Of a stretch of 64,000 bases of DNA, positions 12,934 to 25,349 are shown piece by piece. Within the stretch, counting starts at the first letter, position 1. Each line of letters begins with the position of its first letter. This DNA is from Taeniopygia guttata (Eukaryota; Chordata; Aves; Passeriformes; Estrildidae). The DNA is taken from the NCBI RefSeq assembly GCF_048771995.1, contig NC_133026.1, forward strand, positions 108,434,001-108,498,000, in the 5' to 3' direction. The notes under the pieces are model-generated. The model worked only from the letters and a program-made list of their open reading frames with translations, had not been told where the DNA came from and did no database searches. A program made the position numbers and the translations under genes.

Positions 12934-15011
12934 AAATTTTTTAAAACTGTTTTTAGTAACAAACACTTGAGATCTTAATAAAATCAGGGAAATGTTCCAT
13001 TAAGCTTAAAGATCGTGTGAAATCTTTTATTTGTCTAGACTCATATCAGAAAAAGCAGAGAAGAGTTACAGGTTGCTGTTGCAAAGTCCCTGGGAGACTC
13101 AGAGGGAATTTCACTCTGTCCCCAGAGGAAGACAAGCTCTACTTCATCCCCATCTACTCAGAAAAAAACAGGCTTTTCAGAGAGGATGAGTCCAGCCTTT
13201 CACACTTGGGTAAGCAGGGCAAACCACCTCATGCAGAATGGCATTGCTATGGCAAGGTAAAGCAATATGTGGGCACATTCCCTTGTGCTTCCTCCTGGAA
13301 GAATTTACATCATTCCTTAGTAATGGCTACACCTAAATGTTGCAAACTACCCCCTAGTTCTTGGCCATTTTCTGGTATGCAAAACATATTTTCCAGTCTG
13401 ACAGGACCTTCTCCTTGCTGTAGCACAGGCTTTTGGGTGTCAGGTTCCTGAAGCAGAAGCCTTCAGACCAGTGTTCTGTATTTGGGTTTCTGCTCCAGGA
13501 ACCTGACAGCTGAAGAGGCTGGCCTGGATTCCCTGTACCTCTCCCAATGTGTTCCTCTCTCAGAGGCACCCAGCAGTCATCCAGCTCCATAACACACATA
13601 CTATTTAGCTAGGAAAAAAAAAAAAGCACTTCGGAGAAAATATCTTGGAAAATGTTGAAATAGTATGAATAATACTTAACTTACCTGCTTGTCACACTTT
13701 TTTCCACATCAAAATCCTTTTGAGGGTTTGTCTCTGTCTTGCTCAGTCTTACATCTCTCAGTGATGGGTAAAATGCCTTTTTTGTCATGTCAGAATGGAG
13801 ATTCACCACATTTTCAGCTTCTCCATCTTCTTACACTTCCCAAACCTGACCAAACTAGTCTAAGCTAGTCCTACAGGGCAATACTTCAAAAGGGATTTTT
13901 ACTGCTTAATTTTAGTATTGCAATTTACCCTCATTATTTTTAGTTCCTACCACAAACATTCCTTGAGTTAACAGATAAGTCAGGAAGACTTTAACCATCA
14001 AATCTGTAAAAATGTGTATATAACCTCAGTAAAGCTAAGACAGTTGCTGTTGAATGTGCTCTGCTCCTTAACACCTGCAATACTAGCACAGATGAAATTA
14101 CTCTGGTGCTGGTGGCCTATTTGTGCTGGGAACTTTCTGATGCAGGATTTCACTCAAAAAAATTTTTATCAGTTCTCTCTGGCAAAAATGCAGCTGTCAG
14201 AGATCCACTGCATTACCCCTGGCCCCAGCCAAGGTAGAATTCTGCCAAAGCAGAATTAGCTCATCCCTTGTGTGGTTGCACGACTGCGAGTATTATACCT
14301 GTGGTTTTGTTTTCACCTCGGCCACTTTGCCCTCCAGATGTGCTTGAAGACTGAGATATGAAGACAACATGTCAGAATGTGTAGCAAAAATATACTGGAG
14401 TAGCTGAGAGGCATTACCTCAGCTGATGGCAAGTGTTACTGACCTCCTATTCTCAGTAATTATCCAGATTAAAATAATTATTTCAAGGAGAAAATATTAT
14501 ATATAACAAAGAGCAAAATTAAACTGAGTGGAAATGAGGCCTATGACTTCCTTCTGTTTCTGAAATAGGCTTGTAGACTTGTAGAAGAGCCCTGAGTGTA
14601 GCAGGGAGTATTAACTGGCCTGTGCCAGACACAGCAAGGTCAATCGCTAGAACAAAATCCTTCCTCTGCACCCTTCTGCAGAAGCAGCTTGTCTGTGTCT
14701 TGCCTCACTGTCCACTCATGTCTGGGGACTGTCACACAAAGAAGGGAGGAAGCCCAGCTCTTTACTTCTCCTTCCACTCCGTCTTCACTAAAGAGCAATA
14801 CTTTCAGAAATCTGTTTTCTCTCTACCTTGAGTTTTCACTGATACTAGAGTAGATAAGCCAAAAATACTTTACAGACCATTCAGACCTAGCTGAGTGATA
14901 CGAAATTTTGTCTAGTTAGCTGCATGCCTTTCCAAAAATTTATTTAAATCCTTGTATTTTTGAATTAAAGTTTTGCCCGTTTCACATGCCAGATGAAACT
15001 CTGCCACTGTA

Positions 15012-15075
15012 CATGATGCGGCTGGGGTGGAGTTAGATTTCTTCATGGTGGCTGGTGTGGGTCGGTGTTTCCCTG
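15012..15075 (+). mobile_element. Possible avian ERVL-type LTR remnant
   Basis: ggctggggtggagttagat, ttcttcatggtggctggtgt and cggtgttt resemble the start of a common avian ERVL-family LTR. Only a short scrap remains; it looks old and broken, and no internal region is visible. Identification is from memory of the LTR pattern. Confidence 0.4.
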
Positions 15076-18000
15076 TGCTCATCATACTTTGATGAGTGGA
15101 AATTAATCTGATTTATTGGGAAAAAAATCAACACAATTGCACAGTGAAGCTTTTTCAGGATTCACATGTTAAAATATCTCCAAGATTGTTTTAGAAAATG
15201 GTAAACAGAAATGTACATGGTCTCTTAGTTACAAATAAAAAGCTTTACCTTTACACTTGGTTACTGCATCTACAAAAAATATTCACAATACTTTTCTGAC
15301 AATGTGAAAGTAGCTGGAATTTATCACAGAGATTTTTTTCCTGTTAAAATTATAAATGACACCTTATGAGAAAAGACACTACATGTACACTGTAACCTTC
15401 ACATAAAAAAAATTTAATGCAGGTGCTTGTGCTTTATGATCTAACACAGATAAACAGATACTGTCAATTTGTAAATATTTCCTTTTATGAATTTGGAAGT
15501 AACAAAGTGTACTGCATATTTTTTTCCGTGTTCAAAAGCATGTCTGTTCTTCTACTATTATGGACTTAGTGAAAACCTCCATAAGAAGTGTTTCAGTTGT
15601 ATCTGAAACTCCAGTATTAAATAGATATTAGGCTTTCATGGGAACTGAGAGCTTCAGAAAATGGCTTTTAAATCAGGATGACTTGGCTTGGGAGTTTACA
15701 CTGGCTGCCATCCAAGCAGAAATAGCCAAAAGAGCAAATTACACCTCCACACCCAGTTAGAAAGTCTTCAGGTATTAAGTTGTTTGTTAATGGAGTCATT
15801 GCGTTAGTAATTTTAGCTGTGTTTGTTCTTTGTGGAAGGCAACAGGCTCTTCCAGATAGTTTCAAAACACAGCAGGGCAAAACTTGATCTTATTAAAACT
15901 AAGTTTCTACATGCACTGTTGTTTCTCGCTTCTCAGGCTTCCTCTGCTCTTCTCAGCCAAACTTACTGCTAGTGTATCTTCCTCTGTAAAATATTTTTTT
16001 CACAAACATTTGTTTCAGAAACTGCCTTAAAAGCCTTTGCTTTAGGGAAAACAAGCAAAATCACAATTTTCACAGCAGACTCATTTGTTTGTATTTTTAG
16101 CCTTGTTATTTTATGTTTCCCACAAATGGAAGAAAAACTGTACCTCTCTCTTGCAAAAAAGTCCTGTTACTTTTTTTTTTTAATTTCAAATTAAAATGTC
16201 AATAAACCTGATAAATGCTTTTTAAGCTTGCTTAGACTTCTAAATAGAATGTATTACTTAAAGCTGTCACTCAGTTCTTATCAATGAAAAAGAACTTATC
16301 AATTAAGAACTTCCTTATTGTAGAAGTATGCTAAGAATTATTTTCTGAATATGTTTGTCTTCTGAAAGCAAGGGTGACTTAATGATTACACTAATAAAAA
16401 ATTGTTTTGCTTGGCTTTTTGCTGTTGTTCTGGGAAATTTCTCTTGGAACTGTCATCCTTCCTCTGCATCGGCAATGAAACTTCCCAGCTAGTTCCAGTT
16501 AAGGGCAAGACTTGTTCTAACTGACAGAGGAGCAACCGGAGGTAGAGTTCAGTTCAAAGGCTGATATATGTGCAACCTGCAAGCCCAACTTGTTCCTCTG
16601 GCTGCATGGGACTCTTCACAGGAGGAGGAAAGGCAGGACTGTGTTTTGCAGAGGGAAACAGTGCTTTAACTCTTACTGTATGAAACCACAACACAACCCA
16701 AAGGAAGTCTGATGTGCAGTGCCTGGTGAAGATAACCTTCCCAACAGAGGATTCCAGTGCAATGCCATGCCCTCAGTCACCTGTGTATCTTCAGGGTGTC
16801 TGCAGACTACTGACATAACCTTGTGAGAGACAGAGCTGTGGCAACCAGACATGCAGGAATTGCAGGCACAACTCTTTCGAACTTCCTCTGCCTTGCATAC
16901 CACTGCAGAATTGCCGTGCAGGCTCCTTTCCCCTCACCAAGGAGCTCAGCTGCCCCTCAGGTTCAGTGACTACTGCTGACACCAGCCAGGGCTGTTTGAA
17001 TTATGCCAGCTCTCAGGGGTGATTCATCCTCCTCTTGTCCATGTCTCAAAGCATGCTCAAATTCAGCACATTTCAACTCACATACAGTTTCTAAGCCAGA
17101 AAACTTTCAGCTACCATTGGTCTGGCTTGTATGGTTAATTTCCAAGATAAAGAGACATTAATGTCTTCTTGTTGCCTGAATTTTTAATCTGCAAATGATA
17201 TTATAGGTTTTCTTTTGCCTCCTCAGACCTCTGTGGCTTGTAAATGCAGCTGCAGCATAGACACCAGAGCTTGTTTTGCAAGATATGCAGAAGAGGGCTG
17301 GTAGCATAACTAAATACAGCATAAGCCTTGAGGCTTCTTTCCAGCCAGCTGTCAAAGCTTTGAAACTATTGTGTGTTTAAGGCACTGAAAGGACCGTGGA
17401 GCATGAGCCTGATGGAATGCATGGTATTCATTTATCTCTGGAAGTTTACATGTCCTGCTTGATGAATTAGAGCTATAAAGTCATGAAGTGAAAGATGAAA
17501 GAAGCTGCAAAGGAGTAAGAGTTTCAGCGGTTATAAAAACTGCTTGAAAACTTGTGTTCACCAAGCAAAACTTTTGATTGAAAATATTTTAATGGATGAA
17601 CAATTGATCTTGTACCTGACCAGATTGCACCCTGATGGTGCTTGACTCCAGTATGATTTCTAACAACTGCTCTAGAAAAGGACATTTTCCATTTAATGGA
17701 TAGTATAAGTTCTGAAGCTGAATCATAAGTAGATATCTGACCCTGTGTCATAGGGGAAGGGTAACAGGAGAGGGAATGAGCCAGAAGTACTCCCCAAACA
17801 CAGAATCTTCTGCTTTTTTAGGCATCAGTTGTAGCTCTGTGCTAAGTGTCTACAAAGTTTTGCAGATGACGAGGCAACCAATTAGCAGCTAATACTGTGT
17901 GTAAACAGCCTGTATTGCAAATTTAAGAGTGATTTATTCATTTGTGTATTTGCCAATTTAATTTAGCCAAAATAGCAATCTGATGTTGCAAGATGACTGC

Positions 18001-18714
18001 AAAAGCTGCTGAAGAATTTATTTAAGCACCCAGAAAACAAGGTTTAGAAGTAGATCTGCCATGCAGTTCACTTAAGTCATACAACACTTTCCATAGTCAC
18101 ATCATGTGGAATAACTTGCATAAGTGGAGAAATACATCTACAGTGTATTTCTACAGAGGGATGGAAAGCCAACTCACTGTAGGTCTCCAGCTGATGCTCT
18201 GTCTTGCTGAATGTCATCACCCTGTGCTCCCTCTGTAGTCACTGGGAGGAGATAAGTAATTGAGAATTTGGACGCTCTGATTCATCATCTACAGGAGACT
18301 TCCTCTCCAGTGACTGCCCAGGGAGGCAGTGCTCCTATGTGCTTTGCCCAAGTTAAGTGTTTAAAGTTAAATAAGCTAAAAAGTTCTCCAAATTAGCCAG
18401 GGAAATCCCAATGTTTTCTTCCATCTTCATTTCCTTTTCTGTCCTGGAAAGCAAGTTACACAGAATTGGCATTTAAAATACGTGCATTCCCCTCTACAAA
18501 TGAGAAAGGCATATCTAGACTGCCCCAATATCTTTTTCTCACAGAAATAATCAGGTTCATTTTACTTATTTTTTTTATCCCCAACCGCACTAAGTCTTTA
18601 TCTAAATGATTTTGGGAATGGTTTGGGCCTACTCAGCTCCTTTCCTCTTTAGAGAAAATTAAATTTTATGCTCCTACAGCTGGATGGATTTCAGTTTAGG
18701 AAGTAAAAGGATAC

Positions 18715-18760
18715 AAAAAACAACAACAACAACAAAACAATAACAAAAAAAACCCAAAAA
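18715..18760. repeat. A-rich (CAA)n simple repeat
   Basis: acaacaacaacaac within an A-rich tract; simple sequence with no recognisable attached element. Confidence 0.85.
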
Positions 18761-20917
18761 ACCTACTCCTCCTCAGCTATGCATATTGCCTTCCTGGTTA
18801 CCTCCAGAAGGAAAAGTATCTTCTCTGAGGGATCAACTCTCCAGTGAAGGGTTGATTGCATGAAGAAAGAAGAAGAGTGAGCAAAGCACATGGTGGGTAG
18901 AAAGGGAATAGTATAGGAGTGCTTGGATAACAAGTCTAACATCCCCTCATCAATCACTCTTTGTCACTTACATCGATAGCCAGTTACAAAGAGCTTTTGA
19001 ATGACTGTTGACCACCTCTTTTACTTCTCTCCTCTCAAAGTCTGTTGTTGGTGGCATTGTAATCAGCCATCTATGTATTTAAATCTAATTGCATATTTTA
19101 GATGCAAAGAAGAGGAAAACTGGCAGCTCTTGATTAAAAGATGGAGATGACTTTTGCAAACAGAGACTGAGGAAAATGACTTGCAGCTCATGAGTTCCAG
19201 GAGGAACAGCAAGTTGCACCTGTTGCTGGTGCTACACCTTGTGACTGGGGGCAGAAAGGTCCATAGATATTTGCATGGGCCATAATTATGTACATGAGTA
19301 GAAAATTTGGTCATTAGAAGACTCTCTAACTTCAGTAAACTAAGCAAGAATCCAAAGCTGAAATCTGTATACTAGAAAAACACAAGCTATAAGTGCAGTA
19401 CCAATTTTCAGATGGAAGTAAAATAAACATTAAACAAATAACCATGGGGAGCAATGGAATATCCAGCATGCAAAAGCCTTGCATCAGGACCAGAATTATG
19501 AATTATGTACTTTGTTTCTAATGCATAGCAAGTAAAATTATTGTAATGGTCCCCTCTAGCCTTAAAACTATGAACTGCTTCCTCTGGTGCAGCAACCTAA
19601 CTCAGCAGACTGACAGGAGGAGTTTATTGCGCCAGCCACTGCTCTTAAAACCACACCCCAAAGGAAAGGTGCTTGCGAGGAAATTGGTGCGGCAGCGTAA
19701 TGAAAGGCAGCAGTGACCAGCACAGAGAGAGGATTCATTCATTCTGCTCTCTGAACAACCACACTTTGCACCAGCTGGGGCAGGATAACCAAGAGAAGCA
19801 TCTGGAAAATCACAACTGAGAGTGAAAACTGGGATTCAAGAATGTTCTTCCACTGGTGTTGGTGGTCCAGCTCTCTAGTTTTGCATTCTGTGTCTGTGCA
19901 GAGACACTATCCAAGTGCAGAGACACTATCCAAGTGCTATCTTTTGTGAAGGTGGTGCATTTCTTCCCCAGGAAAAAGTTTCAGCTCCCAGCATCCACCA
20001 CATATTACTTATTTGCAGATTCCTCAAACTTTTCCTTCCTCTTACTCAAAAACTGGTTGAGCATTAACTGTATACTTTTCTGAAGTAAGGAACAAAATCA
20101 GATGTGATTTAGAAAAATATGAAGGCTTTAATTACCTTTCTTAAAGCCACTTAAACTTTACAGTAAAATGTTAATTTTTTCCATAAAATGAGAGACTCCA
20201 AGATTGTGGCAAGAGTTATAAATGCATCAGATAAGATTTTCCAGCCATTTTTAATGATAAATGGCAAAGAATAGCCAACATAGCATCCATAGTGGGAGCT
20301 GGTAGGTTTGGTAGAGTTTCTTTTTGAAGTATTGGCTTTTTATTAATGATAAATCGTGACTGATTTTTAAGAGGATTCTTAGAAACATTGTTCCTCCCTC
20401 TAATCTATGGATTTGGTATAAGTGGAAAGAGCTGTCTCTGTTAAAGACAATGACAGTCTGCTTTTTGCTTATTTAGCAATTTCTATACCAAACTACCAAC
20501 TGCGTCACCATCCTCAGCCGCTTGCTAAATCCAGTTGGACCAGTAGAGTGAGGTTGACTTATTACCTTTCTTTTAGCTTTTTTGACAGCTGTTAAGAAGA
20601 ATAGTATTAACTTATTTTAGACAACCATGTGTTTCACACAGAGGGAACCATTAACATTCATAATATACAAAGTTCTCCTATAAGCCTGTTATAGGCACCT
20701 GGTCCCATAATCCAATATATTCAGTATTCCTTTATTCTGACAAATTTTTTAATGGATTCTTTCCATTTCTGGTTCTGTTTGCTGTTCTTTTCAAGTGTCA
20801 TCAATTTCAAATCCTTTCAAATAACAGAGCAATTACTTAGAGGGGGAAAAACCCCCAAACTTTTCTTTTAAAGAAAGATTCTATTGCACACAACACAAAA
20901 ATTTTCATGTTTCCAGG

Positions 20918-20985
20918 ACCAGAAGTTAGACTCAATGATCCTTGTAAAACCCTTCCAACTCAGGTTGTTGTGATTCTATGATTTC
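20918..20985 (+). mobile_element. CR1 LINE 3' tip
   Basis: agttagactcaatgatcctt, acccttccaactcagg and gtgattctatga are the last ~65 nt of a CR1 3' UTR with its terminal ATTCTATG-like repeat. It lies about 135 nt upstream of the larger CR1 and is a separate insertion of a different subfamily type. Confidence 0.8.
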
Positions 20986-21119
20986 CCCCTGCCATTACCA
21001 TTATTAATAATATTGCTACTATTATAAAACAATTATTAACACTGTGATTTTTATGAACGTGACTAAACACAAATTCTCTTCTAGAAAGAATTTAAAAACT
21101 GATTTAGAGATGTGCATAT

Positions 21120-23835
21120 GCCTTAGGCTATGATCCTATTGGCACCATGGAGACCAGAGGTGTGGTGGGATGGCTCTTATGACTGGAGTGTTGAAGAGGA
21201 AGGGAAACATGCAGATTCTTTAGAAAGGACAAGTAGGGAAGACAAGGAGGTGGTGTTGCACTCTAAGTCAGTGACCAGTTGGCGTGCAGGGAGCTCTGCT
21301 TAGGCATGGATAAAGAGCCAACCAAAAGCTTAATGGTCAGGATTAAAAGGAGGGCAGGGACAGATGGTTTTGTAGTGGGGGTCTGCTACAGACCAGGAAG
21401 ATTGGAAGATGAAGATCCTCTATGGACAGATAGGAGCAGCCTTACATTCACAAGCTCTGGTGCTCATGGGGGGACCTCAGCTGCCAGGATATCTGTTGGA
21501 GGGACAACACAGCAATTCAGAAGGTTCCTGGAATGGTTCCAATAGAGAATTCCTTCTCCAAGTGACAGAGGAGCCAACAAAAAGAGCTGTCGTGCTGCTG
21601 GACCTTGTCCTACAAACAGGGAGGGGCTTTCAAGGAATGTGAAGCTCTGGGGCAGCCATGACTTTGTGGCATTTGAGATCCTCACAGCAGTGAGGAGGGT
21701 GCACAGCAAGTTCCCTACCTTGGCCTTCAGGCAGATTATAGCCTCTTCAGTCATCTGCTTCATAAAGAACCAGAGAATAAAATGCTGGAGGGAAGAGAGG
21801 CTCCAGAACAATGGTTAATATTCAAGGATAACCTCCTCCAAGCTCAGGAATGATGCATCTCAATGAAAAAGAAGTCAGGCAAGAACACCAGAAGGCCTAT
21901 GTGGATGAACAAGGAGCTCCTGGACCAACTCAAACAAAACAAAGGAAGTCTCCAGTGAGTGGACATACGGAGACATAGTCTGGGAGGAACTAGAGAAATT
22001 GTCCCAGCAGCCAGAGATGAGGTTAGGAAAGCTAAATCCCTGACAGCATTAAAACTCACCAGGGACATAAAGAGCAACAAGAAAAACTTCTGAAGGTCAG
22101 TCAGTAATAAAAGAAAGATGAGGAAAAACGTGGGTCATCCCAAGAAGGAAATGAGATCTGGTTACCTGAGATATGAAGAAGAAATATGTACTCAAGGACT
22201 TTTGGTTTAAATCTTCATCAGCAAGTGCTCCATCCACACCGCCCAAGTCACTGAAAGTAAAGGCAAGAAGTGAGAAGATTAAGAACTGCCAGCTGTAGGA
22301 GAAGATCAGGTTCAAGAACAACTAAGGAGCCTGAAGGTGCAGAAATCCACAGGAACTGGTGAGATATGTCCCCAAGTCCTGAGGGAAGTGAACAAGGAAG
22401 TGGCTAAGTCACTATCCATTATATTTGAGAGGTTCTGACAGTCCAGTGAAGTTGTCACTTATGGGAAAAGGGGAAACATAACCCCAGTTTTTAAAAAGGT
22501 AAACAAGACCTAAGGAACTACAGGTCAGTCTTACTTCAATGCCCAGCAAGACCATGGACCAGATGCTCCTAGAAATTGTGATGAGGGTAATGAAAAATAA
22601 GAAGATGATTGATAACAGTCGATGTTGCATCACTAAGGGTAAACCATGCCTGACCAATCTAGTGGCCTACATCAGGGTTATAAAGTTGGTGGATAAGTGA
22701 AGAGCAACTGATGTAATCCACCTGGACCTGTGCAAAGCATTTGACACTGTCTGGCACAACATCCTTGTCTCTAAACATGAATTTGATGGATGGTCAGTTG
22801 GTCAATAATTAATTGGATGAATGGTCAGAAATGAAAAAATTGTGGTCAGCTGTGGCTTGATGTCTGCATGGAGACCGCTGATGAGTGGCATTACTCAGAG
22901 TTGGTACTGGGAATGGCACTGTTTAACATCTTTGTCAGTGTCATGGGCAGTGGAATCAAGTGCACTCTCAGCAAGTTTGCTGCTGACATCAAGCTGGGTG
23001 GTGCAGTCAACAAAGGGAAGGGAGGCCATCCAGAGGAGCATGGACAGGCTTGAGAGGTGGACCCATGTGCAATAACACAAAGTGCAAGGTACTGCAAAGT
23101 GCAAGGACCTGGATGAGGACAATTCCAAGCACAAATGCAGGCTTGTCAGAGAATGGATTAAAAGCAGCCCTGAGGAGAAAGACCTAAGGCTGTTAGTTGA
23201 TAAGCTCAGCATGAACCAGAAATGTGCACTTGCAGCCCCAAAAGCCAATAACAACCTGAACTGGATCAAAAGCAGCATTGCCAGCAGGTCAAAGGAGATG
23301 ATTCTGCCCCTCTGCCTGCTCTTGTTAGACACCACCTAGAGTGCTGCATCCAGCTCTGGGGCCCTCAGCATAAGAAGGGTGTGGACCCATTGGAGAAAGT
23401 CCAGAGGAGAGCCATGAATGTGATCAGAAGGCTGGAACACTTCTCCCATTGAGAGAGTGGGAGTTGTTCAGTCTGGAGAGGAGAAGGCTCCAGGAGATTA
23501 CTTATAGCAGCCTTTCAGTGCATGAAGGGGACCTGCAAGAGAGTTAGAGAGGAACTTTTTACAAGGGTATGTAGTGATAGGACCAAAGGGAATGGCTTTA
23601 AACCTAAAGAGAGTAAGTTTAGATTGGATATATAAGAAATTCTTTTCTGTGAGGGTGGTGAAGCACTGGAACAGTTTGCCCAGAGAAGCTATGGGTGCTC
23701 CATCCCTGGAAGTGCTCAGAGCTAGGCTGGATAAGGCCTAGCAACCTTGTCTCATAGAAGGTTTCCTATCCATAGCAGGGAGGGTAGGACTAGATGATCT
23801 TTAAGGTCCCTTTCAAGTCAAAGCATTCTGTAACA
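21120..23835 (+). mobile_element. Long but degraded CR1 LINE (most of ORF2 plus 3' UTR)
   Basis: A 2.7-kb CR1 covering part of the endonuclease region, the reverse transcriptase and the 3' UTR. Traces in order: gtgggatggctcttatgact and tcatggggggacctcag (endonuclease end); then peptides NKEVAKSLSIIFERF, MDQMLLEIV, TKGKPCLTNLVAY, DLCKAFDTVWHNILVSKHEF, LFNIFVSVMGSGIKCTLSKF and FAADIKLGGAV (reverse transcriptase). The catalytic FADD is FAAD here. Several frameshifts and stops scatter the ORF over three frames. It ends ctagatgatctttaaggtcc, tcaagtcaaagcattctgta. 5'-truncated and inactive. Confidence 0.93.
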
Positions 23836-24345
23836 AGACACTTGTCATTAACTAATGGAAGAGATAGAATACATTTACAGCCAGGTCATAGTCTAAAGGT
23901 GGGAGGCCAAGAAGGGTATAAATGGTTAGCAGAGCATCCTGGTCTTGCAGAACACACAGAACCCTCTGTGTTACTTCCTGGAGTTGCACTCTCCCAGTCA
24001 ACTTGAAGTCAATGCTTGGTTGAAGTAGACTTAGGTTTTACATACCTTTAAAAAGCTAGTTTTGCAGACCTAAACTTCTCAGGTACACAGCTGAACTATT
24101 GGATAATGCATTCTGCCTTGCTGGAGTTCAGCTTATCACCTTGGATGTGGGGTACAGAAACTGTTTATCACTCAGTTTCCTGAGTGACTGACTGTTTTCT
24201 TAGGTGTGTGCCAGTACTCAGTGCACTATAAAGCCACACCTCTCCATTTTCACCACTCTCATTCCTTGTCTAATTATATGTGCACTGTCATATCTTGTGA
24301 AAGCAACTGGGTAACTTGCTAATATCATGACAGTGCTTCCTTCTA

Positions 24346-24370
24346 TTTTTTTTTTTTGTTGTTGTTGTTG
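24346..24370. repeat. Poly-T followed by (GTT)n
   Basis: T run followed by gttgttgttgttg. Could be the reverse of an old A-rich tail, but the flanks are not recognised. Confidence 0.75.
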
Positions 24371-25270
24371 AGGCATCAGTTTTATATTTAACAGTGATTG
24401 AGACATTTTTAGTGTTTAATCTTTGCTTCTTCTGACAGCATCATTTATGCATCAGAGTCATAAAGGTATAAACTGCTGGTAATGATTTACTTTTTACAGA
24501 ACTAAACACAAGTATGAAATCAAATATTTGAATACTTACTCTTAATACCCAATTTTCTTTCATTGGCTTCACCTACCCATCATTTTCCTTTGTGTAAAAG
24601 AAACCCAAATGGTTTCAAAGTGCCCTGAAAGCTCAAAGATGGCATGTGGGAAGGTTGTGTGTTTTTTCTACATTTGCTACAAGAGGCATTTTTTTCTCAA
24701 GGTCAAAATTTAGAACATCCCTAGCTGAGAAACAGATGGAGAGGAAAGGCAAGGAGGGGATGACTGTAGATTCAGTGAAATGGCAGACAACTTAATTTTG
24801 CCTGAAGTTGCACAGATATCTCAGCATCTTTTGGAAGATGGAAGGTGTTTATACATTCCCACCATATTGGTTAATTTATGAATGTGTGTTCAAGCACACT
24901 GTCATATTTCATTCATGGATTAGATATACCAAATGATCGGAGAATGCACCTGTGTATTTTCCATAGCAGCAAGGGAGCTCTCCTCAGACAACAACACCAG
25001 AAGAGCAAGCTGGGACTTAGGAAGGGTAGAAGGCATGGTAAAGGCCTGGAGAATGAAAATCTCCAGTGCAGGTACTAGGGGAGGATCTACCGCAGTGACA
25101 AGGTCTACCCTGAAGGACGCCTCTGAGACAACCCCTAAGATGCCACAGGGCTCAGTACCAGTCCCTGCATGCACTGCAAATTTGCACTGCCACTGGGGGT
25201 GTAAATCAGGTACTAGTAGAAAAATAGACACTTTTAGATTTGTAGGGCTCAAGTCTGGAATATTTTAGCC

Positions 25271-25349
25271 AAAATGCCATGCAAACAAAATTAGACAAAA
25301 TGCCATGCAAAGGAAATTAGAAAAATGCCGTGCAAAGAAAATTAGAAAA
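25271..25349 (+). repeat. Three-copy 26-bp tandem repeat
   Basis: Three consecutive copies of a unit reading roughly aaaatgccatgcaaa plus a/ggaaattaga (25271, 25297 and 25323). They differ by a few substitutions. Nothing suggests a function. Confidence 0.85.

Larger units (their letters stand above)
7461..20917. other. Intergenic, no gene seen
   Basis: About 13 kb without a recognisable exon, RNA gene or intact repeat apart from the LTR-like scrap near 15 kb and low-complexity runs. Open frames reach at most 144 codons (13017-13451) and resemble no family. A local 19-bp direct duplication (cagagacactatccaagtg twice) lies at about 19898-19937. Confidence 0.7.
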
